Shown piece after piece: positions 46,451 to 55,861 of a stretch of 64,000 nucleotides of DNA (position 1 is its first letter; each line of letters opens with the position of its first letter). The DNA comes from Promethearchaeota archaeon. Its GTDB lineage: Archaea; Asgardarchaeota; Lokiarchaeia; Sigyniarchaeales; SOKP01. The stretch covers positions 1 to 64,000 of the forward strand of contig JAHPZI010000007.1 in the NCBI GenBank assembly GCA_019058295.1. Reading direction: 5' to 3'. The notes under the pieces are model-generated. The model ran no database searches and had not been told where the DNA came from. It worked only from the letters and a program-made list of their open reading frames with translations. Position numbers and translations under genes: made by a program.

Positions 46451-49216
46451 TTGGAAGGTTCCGTATTAGTTATTGGTGGTGGGATTGCTGGCATTCAGAC
46501 CTCATTGGATCTAACTGAACTAGGATTTAAAGTATATTTAGTTGAAAGAGAACCATCACTTGGAGGTCATATGGCGCAACTAGATAAATTATATCCTCAA
46601 GATGATTGTAGTTTATGTATGCTTGCTCCTAAAATGGTCGCTGTATATAAAAATCCCAATATTGAAATATTGACATTATCTAATGTGCAAAAAGTTTCTG
46701 GAAAAGCTGGAAATTTCACTGTAAGTATTATTAAAAATCCACGCTACATTGATGAAACAAAATGTAGAGGATGTGGAGATTGTGCCGCTAAATGTCCTAA
46801 AATTGAAGCTCCTAATGCTTTTGATATGAATTTCGGTAAACGTAAATCGATATATATTCCATTTCCTCAAGCAACTCCTCCTGTATATTTAATTGATCCT
46901 AAATTATGTCTTTATTTAAATAGAGACATATGTGGTGTATGTAATAAAGTTTGTAAAGCTGGAGCGATTGAATTTGAACAAAAGTCTCAGGAAATTACAT
47001 TAAATGTTGGAGCGATTGTAGTTGCTACTGGATTTGATATTTTAGGTGATAAATTAGCACCGATTTGGGGTTATCAATATAAGAATGTAATTAATGCTTT
47101 AGAGTATGAAAGAATTTTATGCCCCACTGGACCATTTGGTGGGTTTGTTTTGCGACCAAGTGATGAACAAGAACCTGAAAAAATTGCTTTTATTCAATGT
47201 GCTGGTTCCGGTTATTTGAAGGGAAATGTACCATATTGTTCCCATGTATGTTGTTTATATACTGCAAAACAAGCAAAGCTGACAAAAATTTACGCTGAGA
47301 ATTCTCAAGTTTTTGTATTTAGGCATAATATTAGAGTTTATGGAAGAGAATTTTATGAATATACTAAAAAGATTCAGAAAGATTATGATATTAAGTATTT
47401 TCATTCCAAAATAAACAATATTGAAGAAGATTCTGAAACCAATGATTTAATTATCCACTATGTTGATTTAAAAGATGAAAAATTAATCGATAAAGATTTT
47501 CGAGCAAATATGGTTGTTTTAGCCTCTCCAGTTGTTCCTGCTAAAGGCACAGAAAAATTAGCAAAATTATTAGGAATAAAATTAGGGAGATATAGTTTTT
47601 TTAAATCAAATTCCTATTTTAACACCTCTCAATCTACACGAGAAGGAGTTTATTTATGTGGAGCAAATCATGGACCAATTAATATCTCCCAAAGTGTTTC
47701 TGAAGCTAGCGCTGTGGCCTCTCAGGTTGCTATCCTCTTAAATTCAGCTAAATACTCTAAGATTACTGAAAAAGAAGTCGATATATTACCCGATGAGAGT
47801 ATTATCAAGATGACGCCTCATGCGTTGATAATTGGTGGTGGGGTCTCTGGTATGACTGCTGCCTTGAATATTAGCGAGCAAGGTTTTGAAACAAGCATTA
47901 TAGAAAAAGAAGAAAGATTAGGAGGGAATTTAAATGATATAAATATTTTATATCCATCTCATCAAGAAGCCTCAGAATTTTTAAATGAAATAGAAAATAA
48001 GGTCAGAAATAATAAAAACATTCAAGTTTTCTTAAATTCTAAAGTAAAAGAGATAAATGGTTCCCTCGGTAATTATAGAGTTTTAATTTTCGATTCTAAA
48101 AATAATACTCATGAATTAAAAGTTGGAACCATTATTGTTGCAACTGGAAGTCAAGAATTTAAACCACATGGATTATTTCAATATGAGAAAAAAAATAAGA
48201 ACGTTATAATACAAAAAGATTTAGAAAAATTGCTTAAAAGTAAAGATACATCTTGGCTTGATAAAATAAATCATGTAACTACGATTTTATGTGTGAATGC
48301 TCGACAAAAAGGTGGGTATTCATATTGCTCAAATATTTGTTGTGGTACTTCAATAAAAAATATCAATATTTTGAATAAAGTAAAACCAAATCTAGATTTT
48401 GTTGTACTCTTCCGAGATCTTCATGTCGCGAAAAAAGAATTTGAAGAATTTTTTAGTAAGAGAAAAGAAATTGCAAATTATTTAAGATATGATCCAGAAA
48501 ATATCCCTGAAATTACTAAAATTCAGGATAATCCAGAAAGATACGAAATAAAATTATACAACGAGAGAAACACAAATGAATACATAAAATTCAAAACTGA
48601 CCTCATTGTGTTATCAACTCCTATGATACCTAATGATGATAATGAAGAATTAGCCCAAATGCTTAAGATTCCTTTAGATGATAATAGTTTTTTTATCGAA
48701 GCGCATGCTAAATTAAGACCCTTGGATTTTTCCGCACATGGAGTTTTCATATGTGGTAGTGCATTATGGCCTAAAAATGTACAAGAATCTATAGCAGAAG
48801 CAAATGGAGCAGCGGGAAGGGCAAGTAGATTCTTAAGTTTAAAGGAGATTTCAACTACAAAATTAGAATTACTCTCATTTCTGCTTTCTATCCAATGTTT
48901 TTTTAAGGATATGATTGTAAACAATGAAAGATGTAATGGATGCGGAAGATGTGTGGAAGTCTGTCAATTTAAAGCGATAACATTAACAGATTTAAAACAA
49001 GAATTCGAGGATGTAACAGTGCCGGCTAAAAAGGCATATATTAATCCTGCCTTATGTAAAGGGTGTGGAAGATGTGCTGCCACGTGTAGGATAAAAGCGA
49101 TTGATCCCCTACATTATGACTTTAATCAAATCAAATCTATAATTGATCCTTACTTCTTAGAAAAAGTGAAAAGTGAGGAAATGGAAGAAAAAACTGAATT
49201 ACTGATGATTGATTAA
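46451..49216 (+). CDS. Second fused double HdrA-like flavoprotein (921 residues)
   Basis: The protein closely resembles the 42520 protein but lacks the middle HdrA N-terminal domain (no CHCGIN/SCTPRTH segment), so the two FAD units are joined directly near residue 455. Unit 1 has GGGIAGIQTSLDL, DCSLCMLAPKM and CRGCGDCAAKCPK. Unit 2 has GGGVSGMTAALNI and GGNLNDIN. The final ferredoxin motifs are CNGCGRCVEVCQF and CKGCGRCAATCRI, each with a non-Pro residue after the last Cys (Q and R). The start TTG at 46451 has GGAGG upstream. It has its own promoter region, separate from the earlier operon, and is probably a duplicate. Confidence 0.9.
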   Translation: MEGSVLVIGGGIAGIQTSLDLTELGFKVYLVEREPSLGGHMAQLDKLYPQDDCSLCMLAPKMVAVYKNPNIEILTLSNVQKVSGKAGNFTVSIIKNPRYIDETKCRGCGDCAAKCPKIEAPNAFDMNFGKRKSIYIPFPQATPPVYLIDPKLCLYLNRDICGVCNKVCKAGAIEFEQKSQEITLNVGAIVVATGFDILGDKLAPIWGYQYKNVINALEYERILCPTGPFGGFVLRPSDEQEPEKIAFIQCAGSGYLKGNVPYCSHVCCLYTAKQAKLTKIYAENSQVFVFRHNIRVYGREFYEYTKKIQKDYDIKYFHSKINNIEEDSETNDLIIHYVDLKDEKLIDKDFRANMVVLASPVVPAKGTEKLAKLLGIKLGRYSFFKSNSYFNTSQSTREGVYLCGANHGPINISQSVSEASAVASQVAILLNSAKYSKITEKEVDILPDESIIKMTPHALIIGGGVSGMTAALNISEQGFETSIIEKEERLGGNLNDINILYPSHQEASEFLNEIENKVRNNKNIQVFLNSKVKEINGSLGNYRVLIFDSKNNTHELKVGTIIVATGSQEFKPHGLFQYEKKNKNVIIQKDLEKLLKSKDTSWLDKINHVTTILCVNARQKGGYSYCSNICCGTSIKNINILNKVKPNLDFVVLFRDLHVAKKEFEEFFSKRKEIANYLRYDPENIPEITKIQDNPERYEIKLYNERNTNEYIKFKTDLIVLSTPMIPNDDNEELAQMLKIPLDDNSFFIEAHAKLRPLDFSAHGVFICGSALWPKNVQESIAEANGAAGRASRFLSLKEISTTKLELLSFLLSIQCFFKDMIVNNERCNGCGRCVEVCQFKAITLTDLKQEFEDVTVPAKKAYINPALCKGCGRCAATCRIKAIDPLHYDFNQIKSIIDPYFLEKVKSEEMEEKTELLMID

Positions 49217-49391
49217 AATTTAATTTATTTTCTTTAAATCAGTTTTTCTTCTGATATTTTTTTTCTTTGGCTATCTAACAATAAGTTTGAGTAATATTCG
49301 ATGGTCTTTTAACATCAAAATTTATTATTGTTTTATTATTTAAAACACTAATTCAAATTAATTTAATAACCTCATAAAAAAATGAAAAAAG

Positions 49392-50228
49392 GTGATTAAA
49401 ATCTCTGAAGTAAAAAAATTCGAGCATATTAAAATAGATTGGGTTGAAGATGGAAATTACGCTGTAATAAGTATAAACCGTCCTGATAAATTGAACGCAC
49501 TTCAAAATATGACGCTCAAGGAAATTGCAGAAGCTTTAGAAACATTAGCAGTGGATCCAAAAGCTCGGTGTGTAGTTTTACGGGGCACTAAGGATTTTAC
49601 TAAAAAACCTGCTTTCTCAGCTGGCGCTGATCTCTCTTCTCGTAGCGGCTCTGACTTGGACCAACGTAATTTAAGGCATCAAAGTCATGCAATGTATAGG
49701 AGACATAAATATTACGATTTAATTGAAGAATTTCCAAAACCTTTAATAGCTGCTGTTGATGGATATGCCTTAGGGGGAGGGTTTGAATTAGTATTAGTAT
49801 GTGATATCGTTATTGCATCGAAACGATCAACATTCGGATTTCCTGAAATTCAAAGAGGTATTTTTGCTGCGAATGGAGGCACACAACGATTAATTAGACA
49901 TATTGGCAAATATAGAACAAAGAAATTGATGTTTTTTGGGGCGCATTTTACTGCAAAAGAAATCTATGATTGGGGTATTGTCGCTTTTTTAGTAGATGAC
50001 GATAAATTTGAGGATATTTTACACGAAAAAGCATCTTGGTTAGGAAATGCTGCTACAAATAGTTTATTTGTAATTAAAAAGTGTGTCGATTATGGAACTC
50101 AAGTACCATTAAATGTCGGACTTCAATTCGAACAATTTGGTTATGCTGTAAATTCCCAGTCAAAGGATGTCATTGAAGGAGTAACTGCCTTTCTCCAAAA
50201 GAGGACTCCTAAATTTAAAGGTAAATAA
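49392..50228 (+). CDS. Enoyl-CoA hydratase/isomerase (crotonase family)
   Basis: The 278-residue crotonase-fold enzyme hydrates trans-2-enoyl-CoA in beta-oxidation or related routes. The oxyanion-hole segments are FSAGADLSS (about 75-85) and GYALGGGFELVLVCDI (about 125-140). One catalytic Glu is expected around FPEIQRGIFAANGG; the second Glu of classical hydratases sits in the position read here as ANGG, so substrate type is not certain. The start is GTG at 49392. With the thiolases at 54-57 kb it fits acyl-CoA breakdown feeding methylmalonyl-CoA or acetyl-CoA. Confidence 0.88.
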   Translation: MIKISEVKKFEHIKIDWVEDGNYAVISINRPDKLNALQNMTLKEIAEALETLAVDPKARCVVLRGTKDFTKKPAFSAGADLSSRSGSDLDQRNLRHQSHAMYRRHKYYDLIEEFPKPLIAAVDGYALGGGFELVLVCDIVIASKRSTFGFPEIQRGIFAANGGTQRLIRHIGKYRTKKLMFFGAHFTAKEIYDWGIVAFLVDDDKFEDILHEKASWLGNAATNSLFVIKKCVDYGTQVPLNVGLQFEQFGYAVNSQSKDVIEGVTAFLQKRTPKFKGK

Positions 50229-50300
50229 GATTAAATACTCAATCTATAATTTACTTTTTTTTTATTATTATTTTCTAATGAAATCTTTTTAGTATGTATA

Positions 50301-51398
50301 TTAAGTCAATAAAGTCCATGCAATTTTATTTTCTTCAAACATTTGTTTGTTAATTTCAACACCTAATCCAGGTTTTTCTAAGGCTGAAACGAATCCCTTT
50401 TCAACCTTTATAGGTTCTTCGAGAAATTGAAATTGTTCTGGGTAATATGGGAATTCGCATATTTCGCATCTTGAAGCCATAATGAAATGTAAATTTGCAG
50501 CTATAGTATGGCCATAACCAAAAATATGAGGTATGCATCGAACGCCTTTCACTTCTGACATAGCATCAATTTTTTTGAGTTCGATAAAGCCTCCGCTACG
50601 TGTTACATCTGGTTGAATAATATCATAGCACCCTCTCGTTAATATATCTTCGAATCGGAAAATTCCCATGTCATTTTCTCCACCTGCAATTTCAATTGGA
50701 GATTTCTCTCTTAATCGAGCAAGACCATTTAGATTATCACTAGGTAAAGGTTCTTCCAGCCAAGTAAGGTCGTATTTATCGCAAATTCTTGCTACTTTTA
50801 GTGCATCGCTTACTGAAGTATATCCCGAATTAACATCAACCATTATTTCTATGTCTGGAAATGTATCTCTTACGGCTTTTATAAGCATTTCATCCTTTTT
50901 GATTCCTTGTCCTATTCTTAACTTAACAGCAGTAAATCCTCCTGTTTGAACTGCACTTTGTACAGCTCCAACTGCAGCCTTAGGTTTATAAACTTTAAAT
51001 AACGAAGCGTAAGCGCGAACTTTTTGTTTTCGAGCCCCTAATAGTTTATATATTGGTTGTTTTGTAATCTTGCCTATAATATCCCATAATGCAACTTGCA
51101 CAGCACTAGTTGATTGCGGTATTCCAAACATAATTCTATTTGACATATGATATATATCATTATAGATATCGTCTGTCAAAAAAGGATCTCTATTTATTAA
51201 AAATTTCTTCAATGCTTCATCTATAAATTGCTTTTGAGCCATATTTGATAAATTCCAATGAGATAGAGCCCAACCATCAATACCCTCGTCTGTTATGATT
51301 TGAATATATAAGCCAGATGCTTTGAAACGTGGCATTGATCCAATTTTTATCTTAAAGTCAGGTTGAATCACATGTGTTTTAACATCTGTAATTATCAT
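50301..51398 (-). CDS. Enolase-superfamily enzyme (mandelate racemase/muconate lactonizing group)
   Basis: A 365-residue enzyme with the usual N-terminal capping domain and TIM barrel. Metal ligands appear to be MVDVNSGY (Asp), WLEEPLPSDN (Glu) and IAGGENDMG (Glu). The base KLRIGQG (Lys, about 160) faces a His in PHIFGYGHT (about 300), as in the mandelate-racemase subgroup of acid-sugar dehydratases and racemases. The substrate is probably a sugar acid, but cannot be read from sequence. It is alone on the minus strand with nothing else of sugar metabolism nearby. Confidence 0.88.
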   Translation of the reverse strand: MIITDVKTHVIQPDFKIKIGSMPRFKASGLYIQIITDEGIDGWALSHWNLSNMAQKQFIDEALKKFLINRDPFLTDDIYNDIYHMSNRIMFGIPQSTSAVQVALWDIIGKITKQPIYKLLGARKQKVRAYASLFKVYKPKAAVGAVQSAVQTGGFTAVKLRIGQGIKKDEMLIKAVRDTFPDIEIMVDVNSGYTSVSDALKVARICDKYDLTWLEEPLPSDNLNGLARLREKSPIEIAGGENDMGIFRFEDILTRGCYDIIQPDVTRSGGFIELKKIDAMSEVKGVRCIPHIFGYGHTIAANLHFIMASRCEICEFPYYPEQFQFLEEPIKVEKGFVSALEKPGLGVEINKQMFEENKIAWTLLT

Positions 51399-51690
51399 AA
51401 TTTATATCCTCTATCATTTTTTATTAATTTAATTCTTTTAATTATAAAATCTTATAATTGTACGATATCTTAATTTTATTAAAACTTGGATCCGGCAGAA
51501 TTACTACCTTCTAAAGAGTTTATAGCACCAACTTCGAATTTAAAATCAAGCTTTCATTTGTATTTTTTGAATTCTATAATTTTCATAAAAATCAAATTAG
51601 AAGTGTTTAAATTAATCATCTTTATTATTAGTATAGCTGTTTAGAAAAAAAATATTTCAATCTCTTTTTAAAATCACTGTATATAAGCGT
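51399..51690. other. AT-rich intergenic spacer
   Basis: This spacer sits between divergent genes. I see no gene, RNA structure or repeat in it beyond general A/T runs. Confidence 0.4.
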
Positions 51691-52641
51691 ATGAGATTAG
51701 TAGGACCATCAGAGAAAAAACCATTCGAAGATCTATTCGAGGTATATTTATTATTCCTTGATGAGACTCGAGGAAACATGCCCTTCTTAATTCATCCTGA
51801 TGAATCCATTAAAAACAATAAAGAAAAGATGCGTCCAATAAAGATTCATAGTGTTTGGTGGACAGATATGGAGGATCAAGCTGTAATGGATCACATTGAT
51901 CTAGAATATAGTAATAGAACGTATTTAGCAAGGAAGTTCTTAACATTATCAAAAAGGAGTCAACATCGGATTGGAACAACCTTTGATAATATTGAAACTA
52001 TTACAATTATATTTGTTTTGCCTTCTAATCTATATATTTTTGGTGTAGATCTTCTAAATAAACTGACAACAAATATTATAACAAATTTCGAGGGACAATT
52101 ATATAAAGTGATTGAATCAGAAATTGCAAAAGAAGAGATAATTAAATCTGATAAAATTATAGAGACTATTAAAATAGGAGAAAAGGTTAAACAAAAATTA
52201 AAAAATCTTATTGTAAATACTTGTAAAGATTTTTTTTCTTCAGTTATTAAAGAAGATAATAAGAATTCAATTGAACTGCAGAAAGCAATTTCTTATTTTT
52301 CTCTTAAAGGGATAGATTCTAGTGATGAAAGGAATTCCTTTTCAAAAATTAAAGTTTTTGAACCAAAAATAGGGGACAACAACAATGAATTTGAAATTAT
52401 TGTTCAAAACAATTCTCAAAAGGAATATAATAATCTTTCTATAAAAATAACCTATTTAAAGGAATTTCTCGAAACAGAAATAATGAATTATCCTATAGAT
52501 AATTGGTTCCCAGAAGAGGAATTATTGTTTATTTCTCCAATTATTCCTAATGTTAACGAGTATCATTTATTTATTGAACACAATAAGAATCAATGTTTTT
52601 CAAAAAAAATAGATTTAAATGCATTCATTAAATATAATTAG
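51691..52641 (+). CDS. Longin-like domain protein, tandem paralogue 1
   Basis: The 316-residue protein is not a named family. The N-terminal ~150 residues have an alternating strand pattern starting VYLLFLDETRGNMPFLIHP, then MRPIKIHSVWW and DHIDLEY..RTYLARKFL, and ITIIFVLPSNLYIFGVDLL. This recalls a longin or roadblock-like fold. A central helical part and a C-terminal beta domain (EFEIIVQNNSQKEYNNLSI) follow, ending in FISPIIPNVNEYHLF. The paralogue 20 bases downstream has the same plan. Longin proteins in Asgard are proposed regulators of GTPases; that role is inferred only. Confidence 0.6.
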   Translation: MRLVGPSEKKPFEDLFEVYLLFLDETRGNMPFLIHPDESIKNNKEKMRPIKIHSVWWTDMEDQAVMDHIDLEYSNRTYLARKFLTLSKRSQHRIGTTFDNIETITIIFVLPSNLYIFGVDLLNKLTTNIITNFEGQLYKVIESEIAKEEIIKSDKIIETIKIGEKVKQKLKNLIVNTCKDFFSSVIKEDNKNSIELQKAISYFSLKGIDSSDERNSFSKIKVFEPKIGDNNNEFEIIVQNNSQKEYNNLSIKITYLKEFLETEIMNYPIDNWFPEEELLFISPIIPNVNEYHLFIEHNKNQCFSKKIDLNAFIKYN

Positions 52642-52660
52642 AAATTAATATTTATTTCTC

Positions 52661-53704
52661 TTGATGGCTGACTTATTTAATTCTAAATCACCAGAAAAAG
52701 CATTAAAAGAAGAAATCTGTGTGGTTTATATTCTTTATTTTGACGAAGCTAAAGGTCATGTTCCACTCCTAATTTTTCCATTTGAAGAAGGATATAAACT
52801 TAAAGATGATAAGCGATTTATGCGACCTATCAAATATCATCCTGTATGGTTTTTATCTATTGAAGAACAAGAACCATTGGATCATATCGACCTCGAATTT
52901 AAAGGTTATACTTTTTTCGGTAAAAAATTTCTAACTAAATCTAAGAGAAAAAAAAGACGAGCTGGTCTTAAGGAGGAATCTCCTGAGATAATTGTTGTAA
53001 TTGCATCGGTGTCAAATGATATAGCAATCTTCGGGGATGAACTTATTCATTTAATAACAGACGAAATCAAAGAGAAATTTGATGACAAATTGTTTAAAAT
53101 TATTGAATGTGAGATTGCTAAAAATGAAATTATTAAAACTCCAGAGATCAAGAAAATCATTGAAGAAGGCATGAAAATAAAGGAAGATCTTAATAAGTTG
53201 ATTCGTAAAATTACTGACAACTATTTTCTCAATGCAATAAAGCAAAAAGATTTACATTCAATGAACCAACAAAAAGCACTTTCATATTTAGCTTTAAAAG
53301 GAATTGATGTATCATCCATAAGTGATAAAAAAAAACCTGATTATTTTTTAAATATTAAATTATTTGATCCCTCTATAAAATCCGCAAATGAATTAGCGCT
53401 AAAAGCACCATTTATTATAACTAGTGTAACTTTAATCGAAGATAGTCAAGAATTAGAAATTACGGTTCAAAATAATACGGGAAAAGAAATTAAGGATGTG
53501 ATCATAAATATTACCCATTTAAAAGAATTTTTTGAAAAAGAAATTATGGAACAAGATATTGATCTATGGTTTCCTGAAGAAGAATTGTTATTTATCTCAC
53601 CTATTATTCCTAATATTAACGAATATCTCTTTTTCATCACCAAGAAAGAAAATAAAGAAAAAATCCTCTCAAAAAAAATTGATTTAAAATCTTTAAAAAA
53701 TTAA
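52661..53704 (+). CDS. Longin-like domain protein, tandem paralogue 2
   Basis: The 347-residue paralogue of the preceding protein shares VVYILYFDEAKGHVPLLIFP, MRPIKYHPVW, DHIDLEFKGYTFFGKKFL, LSYLALKGID, LKEFFEKEIM and LWFPEEELLFISPIIPN. It has extra sequence before the beta domain (PFIITSVTLIEDSQELEI). Both are soluble, without signal peptide. Their spacing indicates one operon, possibly with the acetyltransferase that begins 6 bases after it. The start could be ATG at 52661 or at 52664. Confidence 0.6.
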   Translation: MMADLFNSKSPEKALKEEICVVYILYFDEAKGHVPLLIFPFEEGYKLKDDKRFMRPIKYHPVWFLSIEEQEPLDHIDLEFKGYTFFGKKFLTKSKRKKRRAGLKEESPEIIVVIASVSNDIAIFGDELIHLITDEIKEKFDDKLFKIIECEIAKNEIIKTPEIKKIIEEGMKIKEDLNKLIRKITDNYFLNAIKQKDLHSMNQQKALSYLALKGIDVSSISDKKKPDYFLNIKLFDPSIKSANELALKAPFIITSVTLIEDSQELEITVQNNTGKEIKDVIINITHLKEFFEKEIMEQDIDLWFPEEELLFISPIIPNINEYLFFITKKENKEKILSKKIDLKSLKN

Positions 53705-53709
53705 TTAAT

Positions 53710-54210
53710 TTGATTAGAAAAATGTCAAATAATATTCTTAAAGAAGATGAAATCATAATAAGAAACTATCGGACCTCTGATTATGAAGCAACACTTGAAA
53801 TATTAAAGCAACTTGATAAAGAATTAGATATTGGATTTAAAGAGGAACAGTGGAAACAATCCTCTGGTCTACGACAATTTAAACCTAATTTAAAACGTAT
53901 AACTCTTATAGCTGAATTAAAATCGACTGGTGAAGTTGTAAGTATGGGGATGCTTGAAGCAGTAAAAAATAGTTTAGGCCAATATGTTGGTTATCTGGAT
54001 AACTGGTCTACAAAAAAAGAATTTATTGGTAAAGGCGTTGGAAAAATACTGGCGGACAGAGCCATTCAAATACTTAAATCATGGGGTTGTACTTCAGTAA
54101 GAATTAATATGGGTTATAATGTAAGTAAAAAAATAATCGATGTTATTTGTAAAGGACAAGGATTTTCTCCCGTTTTTATAGTTTTAGAAAAGAAATTTGA
54201 TGAAACATAA
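53710..54210 (+). CDS. GNAT-family acetyltransferase
   Basis: The 166-residue protein (162 if the ATG at 53722 is used instead of TTG at 53710) transfers acetyl groups from acetyl-CoA. The N-terminal strand IIIRNYRTSDYEATLEIL is typical. The acetyl-CoA-binding motif A is KKEFIGKGVGKILADRAI (about 112-129), including the xGxGxG/A-like loop. The target could be a protein or small molecule and is unknown. It follows the two longin-like genes closely. Confidence 0.85.
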   Translation: MIRKMSNNILKEDEIIIRNYRTSDYEATLEILKQLDKELDIGFKEEQWKQSSGLRQFKPNLKRITLIAELKSTGEVVSMGMLEAVKNSLGQYVGYLDNWSTKKEFIGKGVGKILADRAIQILKSWGCTSVRINMGYNVSKKIIDVICKGQGFSPVFIVLEKKFDET

Positions 54211-54380
54211 ATTTAACTTCTTTTCTTTATTAGCATTAGCATTTATGTTATTCCCTTTTAAACATTTTATACTTGTTTTTCACCTAAAAATCAAAATAAA
54301 TATTTTTAATCTTTACTTCTTTAAAATTATAAATTAAAATTAAAAAAAAAATAAAACAAATAAAAGGGTTGATTTTAAAC

Positions 54381-55847
54381 GTGATTGGAATAAAAACGTT
54401 TGGTGCATATTTGCCAAAGTATTTAATGCCCCGGGAGTTAGTTGCTAAAGCTTAGTTTAGTTCAAATTAAGCGGAAAAAGCATGGGATTTTCCATCTATG
54501 CCAGGGACTAAAGCTTTGGCTAATTCTGACGAAGATAGTATTACAATGGGAGTAGAAGCTGGTCTTGACTGTATAACTGGAATAGATCCTAAAACAATTG
54601 ATGGACTTTTTTTTGCAACAACCACTCAAGTTTATACAGAAAAAAATTCAGCAGCATTTATAGCAAATATATTAGATTTAAGGGATGAGATTATTACTGC
54701 AGACTTCACAGATTCCTTAAGGGCAGGAACCACTGCTGTATGTAGGGCAGTCGAAGCTATAAAAGCAAATAAGGATATTAAAAGTATCCTTGTTATCGCT
54801 GCTGATACTAGAGAACCTGAACCAGGTACATTTTGGGAATATGGTTTGTCTGATGGGGCTGCTGCCTTACTTATTGCGGAAGAAGATTTATTACCACTTT
54901 CAATTGAAGATTATTATTCAGTTTCGGCAAATGTTACTGGTCCTTGGAAAAAACCTACAGATAAATTCATTAAAACATTTCAAGATAAAATGGATAATAA
55001 ATTCTATTTTGAAAGCTTAACAAAAGCTATGAGTGGACTTTTAGAGAAAAATAATTTAAAACCTGAAGAAATTGCTAGTGCTGCGTACCATTATCATGAT
55101 CCTAGGGTACTTGGGATAGTTTCTAAAATGATGAAATTTCCTCAAGGTGTTGCTCAAAATGGATTATTTCTTCAAATAGGGTGTGTTGGAACTCCAATGG
55201 CATTCTTGTTATTGATGTCTGCTTTAAGAAGACCCAAACCTGATACTAAAATAATTTTTGCGGGATATGGAGATGGTGCTGATGCAATTTTATTACAAGT
55301 AAAAGATAAAGATCTTTTAAAAGCTTCAAATAAGGGAAGAATGGGCTTGTTAAAACACCAAAAATCTATGGCACAATTAAAAAATTATAATACGTTAATC
55401 GAAAATAAGAAACTTATCGATAGACATAGATATTCAAGAAGGAGTTCAGCTGTTACACTCTGGCGGGATACTAAATCTTTATATCAGATGTATGGGATTA
55501 AATGTAAAAACTGCGGAACTATTCAATATCCAGCGATGTTTAAAGGTTGCTATAACTGCAGAACAGATGATCAATTTGAATTTGTAAAACTCTCTTTAAA
55601 AGGGACTGTTTTTACTTATACTTTGGATCATTTGTATGGAGGGAGTTATTTAAATACTCCTGTACCGAGATGTATAATTGACTTAGAAGGCGGTGGGCGT
55701 ATAATGCTTGATATGACTGAAATTGAAAATCCAACTGAAAATGTCAAAATTGATATGCCGGTTGAATTAACTTTCCGATTAATGCATGAAGGCGGAGAAT
55801 TCCGCAATTATTATTGGAAATGTCGCCCTGTAAGGGGGAGACCATAA
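54381..55847 (+). CDS. HMG-CoA synthase-like/thiolase-fold protein fused to DUF35 (OB-fold) domain, with two in-frame stops near the N-terminus
   Basis: From GTG 54381 the frame reads IKTFGAYLPKYLMPRELVAKA, then TAG (54453), FSSN, TAA (54468), AEKA, then WDFPSMPGTKALANSDEDS and on to 55847 (449 residues from ATG 54498). The later part carries thiolase-fold features (GLDCITGIDPKTIDGLFFAT, LRAGTTAVCRAVEA) and from about residue 320 a zinc-ribbon CKNCGTIQYP..CYNC and OB-fold typical of DUF35. Removing the 30 bases between the AAAGC repeats would restore RELVAKAWDF, as in homologues. It precedes a thiolase by 14 bases and is probably its partner. Whether the N-terminus is made is uncertain. Confidence 0.7.
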
Positions 55848-55861
55848 GAGAGGTGAAAAGA

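Noticed and set aside
54381-54497. TAG as pyrrolysine in the HMG-CoA-synthase-like gene
   Set aside because: A TAA follows five codons later, and no methylamine methyltransferase context is present.
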